A DNA stretch of 64,000 nucleotides from the NCBI RefSeq assembly GCF_009749385.1, contig NZ_WBIN01000001.1, positions 310,001 to 374,000 of the forward strand. The letters run 5' to 3'. This document shows positions 1-11,255 of this stretch, piece after piece. The first letter of the stretch is position 1. The number at the start of each line of letters is the position of its first letter. The position numbers and the translations under genes were made by a program. Source of the stretch: Agromyces allii (GTDB lineage: Bacteria > Actinomycetota > Actinomycetes > Actinomycetales > Microbacteriaceae). Under the pieces are notes generated by a model that was given only the letters and a program-made list of their open reading frames with translations, had not been told where the DNA came from and searched no databases.

Positions 1-278
1 CAGGCGGGCCCGCGCCCGGTGCCGACGCGTTCGCCGTTGAAGAGCATGGGTGCGGCGTCCTTCTCGCCCTCGCCGATGACGACGACGCCGTCGAAGTTGA
101 CCGTGCCGAGGAAGGCCCGCATCGCGTCGACCGCCGCCCCGTCGGCGCCGAGCTTGTCGCCCCGGCCGATCCACGGGTAGGAGCGGATCGCCGCGGCCTC
201 GGTGGCCCGCACGAGCTCGAGCGCGATGTTGCGGTCGGGGTGCAGGTAGAGGCTGTCGTCGGCAGGGGTCATCATCAT
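1..278 (-). CDS. glpX: Class II fructose-1,6-bisphosphatase (GlpX), N-terminal part
   Basis: GlpX hydrolyses fructose 1,6-bisphosphate to fructose 6-phosphate in the cytoplasm, the committed step of gluconeogenesis. The 92 visible residues show the family N-terminus ([18 protein letters not shown], then [17 protein letters not shown]) and the metal-binding motif [11 protein letters not shown] near residues 73-83. The gene runs off the left edge, so the C-terminus is missing. Three ATG codons stand in a row; GGAGGA lies just upstream. The 143 bp before it hold a possible minus-strand -10 box TAGGCT at 355-360. A second GlpX-type gene sits directly upstream on the same strand. Family assignment is secure; which of the two is the physiological enzyme is inferred from the closer match here to the mycobacterial protein. 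Confidence 0.93.
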   Translation of the reverse strand, partial: MMMTPADDSLYLHPDRNIALELVRATEAAAIRSYPWIGRGDKLGADGAAVDAMRAFLGTVNFDGVVVIGEGEKDAAPMLFNGERVGTGRGPA

Positions 279-421
279 CGGGCGGTCCTCCGGTTCGTGC
301 GCCCGGCCCTGGGTGGCCCCTCGCGAGCCGAGGATCCGTGCGCGCTCACCGTCAAGCCTAGGCACGCACCCCCGGTTTCCGGCGGTTTCTGCACGAACGT
401 GCGCCGAAAGAACCTCGATTC

Positions 422-1414
422 TTAACCGTCGGTCAAGGCCGCGGTCACCAGGTCGGGGCTCGCGCCGTCGACGAGCACGAGGTCGGTGCGGGCGGGCGCG
501 AGCGCGCACGCGGTCACGGGCGAGATCACGACGAGGGCGGATGCCGCGCACAGCCCGGCGAGCACGACTCCCCCGGCAGCGACGAACCCGCGCTCGACGG
601 CGTCCTCGGCGAGCCCGGCCGTGTAGCCGGCGATGCGCGCCCGCTCGGCCGTGGACTGCGGCGCGAACCGTGCGAGCATGACGCCGCCGTGCGCGCGCAC
701 GATCGCCGCCTCGAGCAGCCCCTCGGGCGCACCGCCGATGCCGAGGAGCAGGTCGAGGTCGCCGCCGGGCGCTGCGGCGTGCGCGACGCGCTCGATGTCG
801 CCGTGCTCGAACTCGTGCAGGCTCGCACCCGCCGCGCGCACGGCGTCGGCGACGGCCGTGTTGCGGGGGCGCCGCTGCACCGCGACGCGCAGAGTCGAGA
901 CCGGGCGCCCGTGCGCGGCCGCGAGCCGGTCGAGGTTCTCCTCGACGGAGCGGTCGAGCGCGAGGCCCGGGTCCGCGCTCGCCGCGCCCGCGGGCCGCTC
1001 GGACCTGGCGTGCACGAGCTTGTCGAGGTAGAAGGCCGGCCCGGGGTCGGCGTACGAGCCGCGCGGGGCGACCGCGAGGATCGCCATGGCGCCCGGGCGC
1101 CCCGCCGCCGCGAGACGAGTCCCGTCGACCGGGTCGACGACGAGGTCGAGCGCCGGGCCGACGCCGGTGCCGAACCGCTCGCCCGGGTGCAGCATGGGCG
1201 CGTCGTCCTTCTCGCCCTCGCCCGAGACCACGCGGATGTCGGCGGGCACGCCCGCGAGCGCGATGCGCAGCGCGTCGACGGCCGCAGCGTCGACCGCGTC
1301 GCCGTCGCCGCCGCCCACGAGCGGCCGGGCCGCATCGGCCGCGGCACGCACGGCCACGAGCAGTGCGTCGCGCAGGGCGGAATCGAACGGCGAGGGCGGG
1401 GAGAACCGGGTCAC
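422..1414 (-). CDS. GlpX-family phosphatase, second paralogue
   Basis: A 330-residue protein with the class II fructose-bisphosphatase fold. The metal and phosphate motifs are present: [11 protein letters not shown] at about 65-75 and [10 protein letters not shown] at 91-100, followed by the GAMAILAV strand. It starts at GTG; a nearby ATG is out of frame. It lies immediately upstream of the canonical glpX on the same strand, separated by 143 bp, so it is probably an old tandem duplicate. Its N-terminus and C-terminus are richer in Ala, Arg and Asp than glpX. Substrate may be fructose bisphosphate, sedoheptulose bisphosphate or another sugar bisphosphate; the sequence does not decide. Confidence 0.82.
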   Translation of the reverse strand: MTRFSPPSPFDSALRDALLVAVRAAADAARPLVGGGDGDAVDAAAVDALRIALAGVPADIRVVSGEGEKDDAPMLHPGERFGTGVGPALDLVVDPVDGTRLAAAGRPGAMAILAVAPRGSYADPGPAFYLDKLVHARSERPAGAASADPGLALDRSVEENLDRLAAAHGRPVSTLRVAVQRRPRNTAVADAVRAAGASLHEFEHGDIERVAHAAAPGGDLDLLLGIGGAPEGLLEAAIVRAHGGVMLARFAPQSTAERARIAGYTAGLAEDAVERGFVAAGGVVLAGLCAASALVVISPVTACALAPARTDLVLVDGASPDLVTAALTDG

Positions 1415-1462
1415 CGACCCATCATCGCCCAGCCCGCGGCATCCGCACGCCTCGTGACGCAC

Positions 1463-1491
1463 GTGAGCACTCCTCGCGACCTCGGTAGACT
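1463..1491 (+). promoter_or_regulatory. Probable fba promoter
   Basis: GTGAGC (1463-1468) and TAGACT (1486-1491) are separated by 17 bp. A start near 1498 would precede the Shine-Dalgarno GAAGGAG (1514-1520) and make the in-frame upstream ATG at 1496 unusable. Confidence 0.5.
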
Positions 1492-1525
1492 CAGCATGAA
1501 TCCTGTTGCCTTCCGAAGGAGCGCC

Positions 1526-2557
<1,032 letters not shown>

Positions 2558-2568
2558 GGCGCGATCAG

Positions 2569-3204
2569 ATGACGCACGACGAGGCCGCTCGCACGACCGG
2601 AGCCGCAGGGCAGGATTCGCCCACGACTCCCCCGATCGACGAGCGGCCTCGTCCGCGGTACGGCGAGTACGCGCCCGAAGGGTGGACCTGGCAACCGCCG
2701 GTCGACCCGAAGGCGGTTCCGGATGCCGCGGCCGACGCCGCGACGACCGGACCGTCCGCGGCATCCGCCCCCGCACCCCTCGCGGCCCCCGTCGCGGGGC
2801 AGGCGACCGCCGCCGCCCCGCCGCGGGATCGCCTCTGGACCATCGCGCTGCTCGTCTTCGGCGTGTTCGGCCTGTTCTACAACATCATGGCGCTCGTGCA
2901 GCTGCCCGCGACGGCGCTCGAATCGGCGAAGCTCTCGTCGCAGATGCTCGGCATCGACGGGCCGACCTCGTTCACGCCGGGCCCTGCGGTGCCGTCGATC
3001 ATCGCGACCGGCGTCGTGCTGCAGATCGTCCTCTGGCTCGGCGCCCTGCTCTGGTCGCGCGCACGCCTGCGCGCCCGGCGGCTCTCGTGGTGGATCCCGC
3101 TGGTCGCGGGCGTCGCCGCGTTCTTCGTCGTGACGATCGTCGGCATGCTCGTGTTCGCGAGCGACCCCGACTTCCTGGCCTCGCTCAGCACGGCGAGCGT
3201 CTAG
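2569..3204 (+). CDS. DUF6264-like membrane protein
   Basis: A 211-residue protein of unknown function. The first 85 residues are a Pro/Ala-rich cytoplasmic tail containing RYGEYAPEGWTWQPP, a pattern I associate with small Microbacteriaceae membrane proteins annotated DUF6264. Three hydrophobic segments follow, at about 88-108, 140-163 and 175-200. It begins 11 bp after the fba stop and is probably co-transcribed with it. It ends just before a strong bidirectional terminator. No catalytic motif is visible. The DUF number is recalled, not searched. Confidence 0.7.
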   Translation: MTHDEAARTTGAAGQDSPTTPPIDERPRPRYGEYAPEGWTWQPPVDPKAVPDAAADAATTGPSAASAPAPLAAPVAGQATAAAPPRDRLWTIALLVFGVFGLFYNIMALVQLPATALESAKLSSQMLGIDGPTSFTPGPAVPSIIATGVVLQIVLWLGALLWSRARLRARRLSWWIPLVAGVAAFFVVTIVGMLVFASDPDFLASLSTASV

Positions 3205-3240
3205 ACCCGGCCCTCCGGGCCGAGCACCCCGAGACAGCAC

Positions 3241-3275
3241 GACGCCCGCGGCAGAACGGATCTGCCGCGGGCGTC
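3241..3275. terminator. Bidirectional terminator hairpin
   Basis: A perfect 15-bp inverted repeat (3241-3255 and 3261-3275) with a 5-base loop lies between the convergent ends of the DUF6264-like gene and ispH. There is no long T-run, as is usual in high-GC actinobacteria. Confidence 0.8.
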
Positions 3276-3299
3276 GGTGTCTCTGTCGACGGATGCCGA

Positions 3300-4379
3300 T
3301 CAGGCCGGCGGTGCCGTTCGGGTGCGCCCGCCGAGCGCGCGCTCCTCGCGGTTGCCGGCGAGATCGCGACGCAGCTCCTTCGGGAGCGAGAACATCAGGT
3401 CCTCTTCGGCGGTCTTCACCTCGGTGACCTCGCCGTAGCCGGCATCTGCCAGGGCCTCGAGCAGTTCGTGCACGAGCTCCTCGGGAACGGATGCGCCGCT
3501 CGTGACGCCGACCGTGGCGACGCCGTCGAGCCACTCCTGCTTGACCTCGCTCGCGTAGTCGACCCGGTAGGCGGCCTTCGCGCCGTACTCGAGGGCGACC
3601 TCGACGAGGCGAACGCTGTTCGAGGAGTTCGCCGAGCCGACGACGATCACGAGCTCGGCATCCTGCGCGACCTTCTTGATCGCGACCTGGCGGTTCTGGG
3701 TGGCGTAGCAGATGTCGTCGCTGGGCGGGTCGGCGAGGTTCGGGAACCGCTCGCGCAGGCGGCGCACGGTCTCCATGGTCTCGTCGACCGAGAGCGTCGT
3801 CTGCGAGAGCCACACGACCTTGTCGGGGTCGCGCACGTCGATGTTCGGCACGTCGTCGGGGCTGTTCACGATGGTGACGTGGTCGGGCGCCTCGCCCGCG
3901 GTGCCCTCGACCTCTTCGTGGCCCTCGTGGCCGATGAGCAGGATCTCGAAGTCGTCGCGTGCGAAGCGCACGGCCTCGCGGTGCACCTTCGTGACGAGCG
4001 GGCAGGTCGCGTCGATCGCGTGCAGCCCGCGGTCGGAGGCCGCGTTCACGACGGCCGGCGAGACGCCGTGCGCGCTGAAGACGATGTGGGCGCCCTCGGG
4101 CACCTCGTCGACCTCGTCGACGAAGATCGCGCCCTTGGCCTCGAGCTCGGTCACGACGTGGATGTTGTGCACGATCTGCTTGCGCACGTACACGGGGGCG
4201 CCGTAGTGCTCGAGGGCCTTCTCGACGGCGATCACGGCGCGGTCGACGCCCGCGCAGTATCCGCGAGGGGCGGCGAGCAGCACGCGCTTGTGTCCGAGGA
4301 CGGGGATATCCTTGAGCCGGCCGCGCAGGCCGGGCACGCGGGGCATGCCGAGGCCGATTCTGGGGGTGGTGGTCGTCAC
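3300..4379 (-). CDS. ispH: 4-hydroxy-3-methylbut-2-enyl diphosphate reductase
   Basis: IspH (LytB) is the iron-sulfur enzyme for the last step of the MEP isoprenoid pathway, giving IPP and DMAPP. 359 residues. The three cluster cysteines are in their usual contexts: GYCAGVDRA (Cys42), DATCPLV (Cys126) and ICYATQNRQ (Cys224). Substrate-binding HNIHVV, SAHG and SANSSNS motifs are also present. The start is GTG at 4379: a TAGACT box ends exactly six bases upstream, pointing to a leaderless mRNA, and no Shine-Dalgarno precedes the ATG eleven codons further in. It is divergent from xseA, the arrangement I recall from M. tuberculosis. Confidence 0.96.
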   Translation of the reverse strand: MTTTTPRIGLGMPRVPGLRGRLKDIPVLGHKRVLLAAPRGYCAGVDRAVIAVEKALEHYGAPVYVRKQIVHNIHVVTELEAKGAIFVDEVDEVPEGAHIVFSAHGVSPAVVNAASDRGLHAIDATCPLVTKVHREAVRFARDDFEILLIGHEGHEEVEGTAGEAPDHVTIVNSPDDVPNIDVRDPDKVVWLSQTTLSVDETMETVRRLRERFPNLADPPSDDICYATQNRQVAIKKVAQDAELVIVVGSANSSNSVRLVEVALEYGAKAAYRVDYASEVKQEWLDGVATVGVTSGASVPEELVHELLEALADAGYGEVTEVKTAEEDLMFSLPKELRRDLAGNREERALGGRTRTAPPA

Positions 4380-4385
4380 CCGCCC

Positions 4386-4391
4386 AGTCTA
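4386..4391 (-). promoter_or_regulatory. -10 box for leaderless ispH
   Basis: TAGACT on the minus strand, six bases before the GTG at 4379. No convincing -35 is visible. Confidence 0.5.
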
Positions 4392-4476
4392 CGTGCGCAC
4401 GGCTGGGCACCCGCCGACCACGGCCCCGTCGATCGCACGAACCCGAGCCACGCCGACCGAACCTGAGGAGAACACG

Positions 4477-5805
4477 ATGACGGATGCCACGGCGACCCGC
4501 GACGCCCCGTGGCCGGTCTCGACGCTCTCGAACAAGCTGAAGGACTGGATCGAACGACTCGGCATGGTCTGGGTCGAGGGCGAGATCACGCAGTGGGGCG
4601 GTTCGGGCGGCAACGTCTACGGCAAGCTGAAAGATCTCGAGGCCGACGCCACGATCTCGTTCACGATGTGGTCGTCGGTGCGCGCGAAGCTCACCGAGCA
4701 GTTCAAGCAGGGCGACCACGCGGTGCTGCTCGTGAAGCCGACGTGGTGGGTCAAGGGCGGCTCGCTCTCGTTCCAGGTGTACGACATGAAGCACGTCGGC
4801 CTCGGCGACCTGCTCGAGCGCCTCGAGCGCCTGCGCGCCACCCTCGCCGCCGAGGGCCTGTTCGCGGCGTCCCGCAAGCGACCCCTGCCGTTCCTGCCCG
4901 GAGTCGTGGGCCTCATCACCGGGCGCGACAGCGACGCCGAGAAGGACGTGCTGCGCAACGCCCGCCTGCGCTGGCCCGCGGTCGAGTTCCGCACCGCCTA
5001 CGCGACCGTGCAGGGCGACCGCACGCCGACCGAGGTGGTCGCGGCGATCCAGAAGCTCGACGCCGACCCCGAGGTCGAGGTCATCATCATCGCTCGCGGC
5101 GGCGGCGACTTCCAGAACCTGCTGGGCTTCAGCGACGAGCGAGTGGTGCGCGCGGCCGCGGCGGCGACCACCCCGATCGTCTCGGCCATCGGGCACGAGG
5201 CCGACCGGCCGCTGCTCGACGAGGTCGCCGATCTCAGGGCCTCGACCCCGACCGATGCCGCGAAGCGCGTGATCCCCGACGTCGGCGAAGAACTGGCCCG
5301 CGTCGACCAGGTGCGCGCGCGCCTCGGCATGCGCCTCTCGTCGATCCTCACGCGCGAGATCGACCGCATCGGGCACCTGCGCATGCGGCCCGTGCTCGCC
5401 GACGGCACCTGGATCGTCGACCGCCGGGCCGAGGAGCTCACCCGCTGGGTCGCCCGCGGCTCCGAGCTCGTCGACCGCCACATCGAGCGGCAGTCCTCGC
5501 GCATCGGCGAACTCCGCGGGCACCTGCGCGCGCTCTCGCCGCAGGCGACGCTCGACCGCGGCTACGCGATCGTGCAGGGGCCCGACGGGCACGTGGTCAG
5601 GGGCCCGGCCGGCGCGCCCGCCGCGACCCGGCTCACGGTCACGCTCGCCGACGGCACGATCGCGGCCGACTCGCTCGGCGCGCTCGACGCGGGGGCGACG
5701 CCGCACGCACCCGACGACGCGCTCGACGACGCGCTCGAGCCCACGACCTCCACCGCCGCCCGGCGCGTGACGGCGGCCGACGAACCTGTCAGCGGCGCCG
5801 AATAG
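4477..5805 (+). CDS. xseA: Exodeoxyribonuclease VII large subunit
   Basis: Catalytic subunit of ExoVII, which degrades single-stranded DNA into short oligonucleotides during mismatch and damage repair. 442 residues. An N-terminal OB-fold (about 10-105) contains WVEGEITQW and the strand-binding aromatic residues. The catalytic domain follows, with [19 protein letters not shown] and the diagnostic [19 protein letters not shown] (about 205-223) and [23 protein letters not shown]. The long C-terminal part ends in the [11 protein letters not shown] segment. The ATG has GAGGAG nine bases upstream. Its stop overlaps the promoter element of xseB. Confidence 0.95.
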   Translation: MTDATATRDAPWPVSTLSNKLKDWIERLGMVWVEGEITQWGGSGGNVYGKLKDLEADATISFTMWSSVRAKLTEQFKQGDHAVLLVKPTWWVKGGSLSFQVYDMKHVGLGDLLERLERLRATLAAEGLFAASRKRPLPFLPGVVGLITGRDSDAEKDVLRNARLRWPAVEFRTAYATVQGDRTPTEVVAAIQKLDADPEVEVIIIARGGGDFQNLLGFSDERVVRAAAAATTPIVSAIGHEADRPLLDEVADLRASTPTDAAKRVIPDVGEELARVDQVRARLGMRLSSILTREIDRIGHLRMRPVLADGTWIVDRRAEELTRWVARGSELVDRHIERQSSRIGELRGHLRALSPQATLDRGYAIVQGPDGHVVRGPAGAPAATRLTVTLADGTIAADSLGALDAGATPHAPDDALDDALEPTTSTAARRVTAADEPVSGAE

Positions 5806-5808
5806 AAT
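5803..5808 (+). promoter_or_regulatory. Possible internal -10 box for xseB
   Basis: TAGAAT overlaps the xseA stop codon and ends seven bases before the ATG at 5816. This favours that ATG as a leaderless start over the ATG at 5807, which lies partly inside the box. Confidence 0.35.
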
Positions 5809-5815
5809 GGCGCCC

Positions 5816-6070
5816 ATGCCCCCCACCACGGATGTCTCCGAGCTGAGCTACGAGCAGGCGCGCGACGAACTCGTGCAGGTCGTCTCCGAACTCGAGCAGG
5901 GGTCCGCGACCCTCGAGCACTCGCTCGCCCTCTGGGAGCGCGGCGAGGCGCTGGCCGCGCGCTGCGAAGAGTGGCTGGTCGGCGCGAAGGCCAGGCTCGA
6001 CGCGGCACGCACTGCGGCGGCGACGGGCGCGAACGGCCGCGCCGCGGCATCCGACGAGGGAGCGCTCTGA
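5816..6070 (+). CDS. xseB: Exodeoxyribonuclease VII small subunit
   Basis: Small helical subunit of ExoVII, several copies of which bind the C-terminal region of XseA. 84 residues, the normal size. The family pattern [37 protein letters not shown] is clear (split here only for description) and spans most of the protein. A further in-frame ATG at 5807 would add three residues. The stop overlaps the start of the DUF4245 gene by one base (TGATG), indicating translational coupling. Confidence 0.92.
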   Translation: MPPTTDVSELSYEQARDELVQVVSELEQGSATLEHSLALWERGEALAARCEEWLVGAKARLDAARTAAATGANGRAAASDEGAL

Positions 6071-6714
6071 TGGCCGAACCCGGCCAGGGGCCGATCGTCG
6101 CCGAGCTCGGCCGCCCTGAGACCCCGCAGGAGACGGCCGCCCGCAAGGCGAAGAACTCCCGCGAGTACCGCGAGCGCAAGACGGTCAGCAACCTCGTGTA
6201 CGCGCTCGTGGCGTGCGTCGCGGTCGTCGTGGTCATCGTGCTCGCGGTGCCGCGCGGCGATCAGCCCCTGCACCCCGACATCGACGTCCCGGCCATCGCC
6301 GCGCAGGCCCAGGCGGGCAGCGACGGGCCGCTCGCCGTGCCCGACCTGCCCGACGGCTGGAGCGCGAACGCCGCCGAGCTGCGCCGCAGCCAGACCGACG
6401 GCATCACCGCCTGGTACACCGGCTACCTGACCCCGAGCGACGAGTTCATCGGGCTGTACCAGGGCCTCGACGCGAACGCGACGTGGTCGGCCGAGCTGCT
6501 CGCGCGCACGCTCGCGACGGGCACCGTGCAGATCGACGGCGTCGACTGGACCATCTACGACAACCGCGATTCGACCGACGACCTCGGCAACGCACGCTAC
6601 GGCCTCGTCACCGAGGCGGGCAGCACGGTGTTCGTGCTCGTCGGCACCGCGACCGACGCCGAGTTCGCGACCCTGGCCGCCGCGATCGCCGACACCGTGC
6701 AGGCGCAGCAGTGA
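6070..6714 (+). CDS. DUF4245 membrane-anchored protein
   Basis: A 214-residue actinobacterial protein of unknown function. The N-terminal 45 residues are charged (AARKAKNSREYRERKT), then one transmembrane helix at about 43-60 (VYALVACVAVVVVIVLAV) leaves a soluble domain of about 150 residues outside. That domain has LPDGWSANAAELR and WYTGYLTPSDEFIGL, typical of DUF4245. It overlaps xseB by one base and is probably in the same operon. In M. tuberculosis a DUF4245 gene sits next to glpX; here the same genes are within 6 kb. Confidence 0.85.
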   Translation: MAEPGQGPIVAELGRPETPQETAARKAKNSREYRERKTVSNLVYALVACVAVVVVIVLAVPRGDQPLHPDIDVPAIAAQAQAGSDGPLAVPDLPDGWSANAAELRRSQTDGITAWYTGYLTPSDEFIGLYQGLDANATWSAELLARTLATGTVQIDGVDWTIYDNRDSTDDLGNARYGLVTEAGSTVFVLVGTATDAEFATLAAAIADTVQAQQ

Positions 6715-6802
6715 GCTGCGCCGACGGCGCCCGCCGCGCGGCACCCCGCACCTCCGCACGCACCATCCGCTGAGCACCGCCCCATCTTCACGAGGAGCCG
6801 CT

Positions 6803-7456
6803 GTGACCGAATCCCCCGCTCGTCCCACCTCACCGGCCGAGACCTGGCGCGAACTGCGTCGCGGCAACGTGCGCTTCGTCTCGGGCAAGCCCCAGCACCC
6901 GCACCAAGACGTCGAGCGGCGCGCCTCGCTCGCCGAGGGCCAGCGCCCGCTCGTCGCGATCTTCGGCTGCAGCGACTCGCGGCTCTCGGCCGAGATCATC
7001 TTCGACGTCGGCCTCGGCGACGCCTTCGTCGTGCGCAACGCCGGCCAGGTGATCTCCTCGTCGGTCGTCGGCTCGCTCGAGTACGCCGTGGGCGTGCTGA
7101 ACGTGCCGCTGATCATCGTGCTCGGCCACGACGCCTGCGGTGCGGTGGGCGCCGCGATCACCTCGCAGACGGCCGACGCCGAGCAGCTGCCGCCGCACAT
7201 CGCGAGTCTCATCTCGAGCATCATCCCCTCGGTGCGGCGCGTCGCCGGCGGCGACCCGGCGGCACCCATCGACTCCTCGAAGGTCGACGCGGGGTTCGTC
7301 GGCCGTGAGCACCTGCGCTCGTCGGTTTCGCGCCTGCTCGAGGAATCCGAGATGATCAGCGACGCGATCGCAGCGGGTACGCTGGCCATCGTGGGCGCGA
7401 ACTACCGCCTCTCCGAGGGACTGGTCGACACCGACGTCGTCGTCGGGCAGATCTGA
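6803..7456 (+). CDS. Beta-class carbonic anhydrase
   Basis: Catalyses reversible hydration of CO2 to bicarbonate. 217 residues. The zinc ligands and catalytic pair are all present: Cys56, Asp58 and Arg60 in FGCSDSRLS, and His109 and Cys112 in [10 protein letters not shown]. The VRNAGQVI segment that closes the active site is at about 77-84. The start is GTG at 6803 with GAGGAG eight bases upstream. It lies between the DUF4245 gene and fumarase on the same strand; bicarbonate supply to anaplerotic carboxylases would fit the surrounding central metabolism, but that link is inference. Confidence 0.95.
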   Translation: MTESPARPTSPAETWRELRRGNVRFVSGKPQHPHQDVERRASLAEGQRPLVAIFGCSDSRLSAEIIFDVGLGDAFVVRNAGQVISSSVVGSLEYAVGVLNVPLIIVLGHDACGAVGAAITSQTADAEQLPPHIASLISSIIPSVRRVAGGDPAAPIDSSKVDAGFVGREHLRSSVSRLLEESEMISDAIAAGTLAIVGANYRLSEGLVDTDVVVGQI

Positions 7457-7563
7457 CAGCCGTCAGAACCGCCGAGTCCGACCAGACGCCCGCCCGAGGC
7501 ATCCGCCACACACATCCCGCCCGCTGCACGAGCTCCACGGGCACGCGAACCGGAAGGAACACC

Positions 7564-8979
7564 TTGGTCGACAACACCGCCGACTACCGCATCGAACACG
7601 ACACGATGGGCGAGGTGCGGGTTCCCGCGGCCGCCCTGTACCGTGCGCAGACCCAGCGCGCCGTCGAGAACTTCCCGATCTCGGGCAAGGGACTCGAGCC
7701 GGCCCAGATCGCCGCGCTCGCGCGCATCAAGAAGGCCGCCGCTCAGGCCAACGCCCAGCTCGGCGTGCTCGACGGCGCGATCGCCGACGCGATCGTCGCG
7801 GCCGCCGACGAGGTCATCGCCGGCACCCACGGGTTCGTCGAGCACTTCCCGGTCGACACGTACCAGACCGGCTCGGGCACCTCGTCGAACATGAACATGA
7901 ACGAGGTCCTCGCGACCGTCGCGACGCAGAAGCTCGGTGCCGAGGTGCACCCGAACGACCACGTCAACGCGTCGCAGTCCTCGAACGACGTGTTCCCGAC
8001 CTCGGTGCACATCGCCGTCACCGCCGCGCTCATCGACGACCTGATCCCCGCGCTCGACCACCTCGCCGTGGCCCTCGAGGCCAAGGCCGAGGCGTGGGCC
8101 GAGGTCGTCAAGTCGGGCCGCACGCACCTCATGGACGCCACGCCCGTCACGCTCGGCCAGGAGTTCGGCGGCTACGCCCGCCAGATCCGCCTTGGCATCG
8201 AGCGCGTGCGCACCGCCCTCCCCCGCGTGGCCGAGGTCCCGCTCGGCGGCACCGCCGTCGGCACCGGCATCAACACCCCCGCCGGCTTCCCGCAGCTCGT
8301 CATCGAGATCCTGCAGCGCGAGACCGAGTTGCCGATCACCGAGGCGGCCGACCACTTCGAGGCGCAGGCCAACCGCGACGGCCTTGTCGACGCATCGGGC
8401 GCGCTGCGCACGATCGCCGTGAGCCTCACGAAGATCTGCAACGACATCCGCTGGATGGGCTCCGGCCCCAACACGGGTCTCGGCGAGCTGCACATCCCCG
8501 ACCTGCAGCCCGGCTCGTCGATCATGCCCGGCAAGGTCAACCCCGTCATCCCCGAGGCGGTGCTCATGGTCGCCGCGCGCGTCATCGGCAACGACGCCAC
8601 GGTCGCCTGGGCCGGCGCCTCGGGCTCGTTCGAGCTCAACGTGCAGATCCCCGTGATGGGCACCGCACTGCTCGAGTCGATCCGCCTGCTCTCGAACGCG
8701 TCGCGCGTGCTCGCCGACAAGACCGTCGACGGCCTCGAGGCCAACCTCGAGCGCCTCACGGCCCTGGCGGGCATGTCGCCGTCGATCGTCACGCCGCTCA
8801 ACAAGCTCATCGGCTACGAGGCCGCGGCGAAGATCGCCAAGCACTCGGTGAAGCAGGGCATCACCGTGCGCGAGGCCGTCGTCGACCTCGGCTACGTCGA
8901 GCGCGGCGACCTCACCGAGGAGCAGCTCGACACCGCGCTCGACCTGCTCTCGATGACCCGCCCGCCCCAGGCGAAGTAG
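7564..8979 (+). CDS. fumC: Class II fumarate hydratase
   Basis: Converts fumarate to L-malate in the TCA cycle; iron-independent homotetramer. 471 residues. Superfamily signature [11 protein letters not shown] is at about 318-328. Other active-site segments: [29 protein letters not shown], and [17 protein letters not shown]. The start codon is TTG at 7564, supported by GGAAGGA nine bases upstream and by no better candidate. The gene ends before a hairpin terminator made from two inverted copies of the GGATGCC motif. Confidence 0.96.
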   Translation: MVDNTADYRIEHDTMGEVRVPAAALYRAQTQRAVENFPISGKGLEPAQIAALARIKKAAAQANAQLGVLDGAIADAIVAAADEVIAGTHGFVEHFPVDTYQTGSGTSSNMNMNEVLATVATQKLGAEVHPNDHVNASQSSNDVFPTSVHIAVTAALIDDLIPALDHLAVALEAKAEAWAEVVKSGRTHLMDATPVTLGQEFGGYARQIRLGIERVRTALPRVAEVPLGGTAVGTGINTPAGFPQLVIEILQRETELPITEAADHFEAQANRDGLVDASGALRTIAVSLTKICNDIRWMGSGPNTGLGELHIPDLQPGSSIMPGKVNPVIPEAVLMVAARVIGNDATVAWAGASGSFELNVQIPVMGTALLESIRLLSNASRVLADKTVDGLEANLERLTALAGMSPSIVTPLNKLIGYEAAAKIAKHSVKQGITVREAVVDLGYVERGDLTEEQLDTALDLLSMTRPPQAK

Positions 8980-9002
8980 TCGCACGGGCGATTCGATCGA
9001 AC

Positions 9003-9039
9003 CGGATGCCTCGGGCCGCACGTCGGCCCGAGGCATCCG
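9003..9039 (+). terminator. Terminator after fumC, built from the GGATGCC motif
   Basis: A 15-bp perfect stem (9003-9017 with 9025-9039) and 7-base loop. Each arm ends in GGATGCC or its complement, so the terminator carries two inverted copies of the dispersed motif. Confidence 0.75.
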
Positions 9040-9136
9040 TCGTCTCGTCCGCTCCCGAGGGCAGGCAGGCTCGAACCTTGCGGGTTCTGACCGGAGTTCG
9101 ACGGTGGAGCCCGCGACGTGCGCAGAGGTCCGGGCG

Positions 9137-9142
9137 TAGGTT
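9137..9142 (+). promoter_or_regulatory. -10 box for leaderless flavoprotein gene
   Basis: TAGGTT, six bases before the ATG at 9149. No Shine-Dalgarno is present between them. Confidence 0.45.
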
Positions 9143-9148
9143 GGCGGT

Positions 9149-9775
9149 ATGGATCACGGAGGCACGCCCATCACGTCGGTCGCCGAGCTCGAGGAGCTCG
9201 TCGGCACTCCGCTGCCGGCCGTTCGCGACAAGTCCCGACCGTTCCTGCACGACATCGACCGGCTGTGGCTCGAGGCCTCGCCGCTCTGCTTCGTGGCGAC
9301 GGCCGATGCCGCCGGCAACCAGGACGTCTCGCCCAAGGGCGATCCGGCCGGATTCGCGATCGTGCTCGACGAGCAGACGATCGCGATCCCCGAGCGCCCC
9401 GGCAACCGGCGGGCCGACGGGTTCCACAACCTGCTCGAGAACCCGCGCATCGGCCTCATCTTCGTGATTCCGGGGCGCGGCGACACGCTGCGCGTGAACG
9501 GCACGGCGCGCGTCCTGCGCGACGCCCCGTACGCCGAGCACATGCGGGTACGCGGTCACGTGCCGAGCCTCGTCGTCGAGGTGGCCGTCGAGGAGGTCTT
9601 CTCGCACTGCTCGAAGGCGTTCCTGCGCTCGCAGGCCTGGGTTCCCGAGAGCTGGCACCCCGATGCTGCGCCGCCCCGTGCGGTCATCGCGAAGGCGCTC
9701 GAGCGCCCCGACGACGACCTCGCCGTCCTCGAGGAGTACTACGGCCCGTCGTACGCCGAGAAGATCTACGGCTGA
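9149..9775 (+). CDS. MSMEG_1061-type FMN-dependent PPOX-fold flavoprotein
   Basis: A 208-residue split-barrel flavoprotein of the pyridoxamine-phosphate-oxidase superfamily. Diagnostic pieces: SPLCFVATADAAGNQDVSPKGD (read as two strands at about 46-68), IPERPGNRRADGFHNLLENPRIGLIF (about 89-114) and GDTLRVNGTARVL. Proteins of this subfamily bind FMN or F420; the substrate is unknown. The C-terminus has HCSKAFLRSQAW, also typical. The gene appears to be transcribed alone and leaderless, ending in a strong hairpin shared with convergent phoH. Confidence 0.85.
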   Translation: MDHGGTPITSVAELEELVGTPLPAVRDKSRPFLHDIDRLWLEASPLCFVATADAAGNQDVSPKGDPAGFAIVLDEQTIAIPERPGNRRADGFHNLLENPRIGLIFVIPGRGDTLRVNGTARVLRDAPYAEHMRVRGHVPSLVVEVAVEEVFSHCSKAFLRSQAWVPESWHPDAAPPRAVIAKALERPDDDLAVLEEYYGPSYAEKIYG

Positions 9776-9788
9776 CGGTCGACCTTCA

Positions 9789-9831
9789 CGGCGGATGCCG
9801 GTGGCAGGTCGCCCGCCACCGGCATCCGCCG
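9789..9831. terminator. Bidirectional terminator built from the GGATGCC motif
   Basis: A 17-bp perfect inverted repeat (9789-9805 and 9815-9831) with a 9-base loop between two convergent genes. Both arms contain the dispersed motif (9793-9799 and 9821-9827). Confidence 0.75.
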
Positions 9832-9862
9832 TTCGAATCGAGGATTCGGCCGATTCGACCGA

Positions 9863-11242
9863 TCAGGCGAGCTCGTTGCCGTCGAGCATCTCGCTGACGA
9901 GCGCCGCGATGGCCGAGCGCTCCGATCGCGTGAGCGTGATGTGCGCGAACAGCGGGTGCCCCTTCAGCGTCTCGATGACGGAGGCGACGCCGTCGTGGCG
10001 ACCGACGCGCAGGTTGTCGCGCTGCGCGACATCGTGGGTGAGCACGACGCGGGAGTTCTGCCCGATGCGCGAGAGCACGGTGAGCAGCACGTTGCGTTCG
10101 AGCGACTGGGCTTCGTCGACGATGACGAACGCGTCGTGCAGCGAGCGCCCGCGGATGTGCGTGAGCGGCAGCACCTCGAGGATGCCGCGGTCGACGACCT
10201 CGTCGAGCACGTTGTCGGAGACCACCGAGCCGAGCGTGTCGAAGACCGCCTGCCCCCAGGGGTTCATCTTCTCGCCCTGGTCGCCGGGGAGGTACCCGAG
10301 CTCCTGCCCGCCGACCGCGTAGAGCGGGCGGAACACCATGATCTTCTTGTGCTGCTGCCGTTCGAGCACGGCCTCGAGTCCGGCGCAGAGCGCGAGCGCC
10401 GACTTGCCGGTGCCGGCTCGTCCGCCGAGCGAGAGGATCCCGATCTCGGGGTCGAGCAGCAGGTCGATCGCGAGGCGCTGCTCGGCCGAGCGGCCGTGCA
10501 GGCCGAACACGTCGCGGTCGCCGCGCACGAGCCGCACCTCGCGCTCCCCCACGACGCGGGCGAGCGCCGACCCGCGATCCGAGTGGATGACGAGCCCGGT
10601 GTTCACGGGCACGCCCTCGACCTCGGCGACCGAGAGGTGCTCGTGCTCGTAGAGCTTGGCCATGTCGTTGGAGCCGAGCGTGAGCTCGCTCATGCCCGTC
10701 CAGCCGGAGTCGAGCGCGAGCTCGGCGCGGTACTCCTGCGCGTCGAGGCCGATCGAGGCCGCCTTGACGCGCAGCGGGAGGTCCTTGGAGACCACGGTCA
10801 CGGCGACGCCGTCGTTCGCGAGGTTCGCGGCGCACGCGAGGATGCGCGTGTCGTTGTCGTTCAGCTGCAGGCCGCTCGGCAGCACGGACATGCTGGAGTG
10901 GTTGAGCTCGACACGCAGCGATCCGCCCTCGCCGACCGGGATCGGGAAGTCGAGCCGCTCGTGCTCGATGCGGAGTTCGTCGAGGATCCGCAGCGCCTGG
11001 CGCGCGAAGTAGCCGATCTCGGGGTCGTTGCGCTTGGCCTCGAGCTCCGTGATCACGATCACCGGCAGCACGACCGAATGCTCGGCGAACCGGAACAGCG
11101 CCTTCGGATCCGACAGCAGAACCGAGGTGTCCAACACGTAGGTGCGCTCGTCCTGCGCGACGCCGTGGGGCGATGCGGCATCGGGTCGCTGCTGGCGACC
11201 GGTGGACGTTGCGTCGGACTGGGAGGTTTCGAGTGAGGCCAC
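9863..11242 (-). CDS. PIN-PhoH fusion protein (PhoH2 type)
   Basis: A 459-residue protein combining an N-terminal PIN ribonuclease domain (about 33-165; acidic residues in YVLDTS, ITELE and VSKDLPLR) with a C-terminal PhoH ATPase (about 240-455). The Walker A motif is GRAGTGKSA (274-282) and the Walker B is VIVDEAQ. PhoH2 proteins in mycobacteria are reported to be RNA helicase/ribonucleases, sometimes with a small antitoxin-like partner; I see no such partner gene upstream. Start is GTG at 11242 with GGAG six bases before it. A GAAA-tetraloop hairpin sits just upstream of that site. The 292 bp up to the next gene hold no coding sequence I can support. Confidence 0.92.
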   Translation of the reverse strand: MASLETSQSDATSTGRQQRPDAASPHGVAQDERTYVLDTSVLLSDPKALFRFAEHSVVLPVIVITELEAKRNDPEIGYFARQALRILDELRIEHERLDFPIPVGEGGSLRVELNHSSMSVLPSGLQLNDNDTRILACAANLANDGVAVTVVSKDLPLRVKAASIGLDAQEYRAELALDSGWTGMSELTLGSNDMAKLYEHEHLSVAEVEGVPVNTGLVIHSDRGSALARVVGEREVRLVRGDRDVFGLHGRSAEQRLAIDLLLDPEIGILSLGGRAGTGKSALALCAGLEAVLERQQHKKIMVFRPLYAVGGQELGYLPGDQGEKMNPWGQAVFDTLGSVVSDNVLDEVVDRGILEVLPLTHIRGRSLHDAFVIVDEAQSLERNVLLTVLSRIGQNSRVVLTHDVAQRDNLRVGRHDGVASVIETLKGHPLFAHITLTRSERSAIAALVSEMLDGNELA

Positions 11243-11255
11243 GACCGCTCCTGCC

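Noticed and set aside
1496-1525. Upstream ATG for fba
   Set aside because: No Shine-Dalgarno, and it coincides with the predicted transcription start; GAAGGAG points to 1526.
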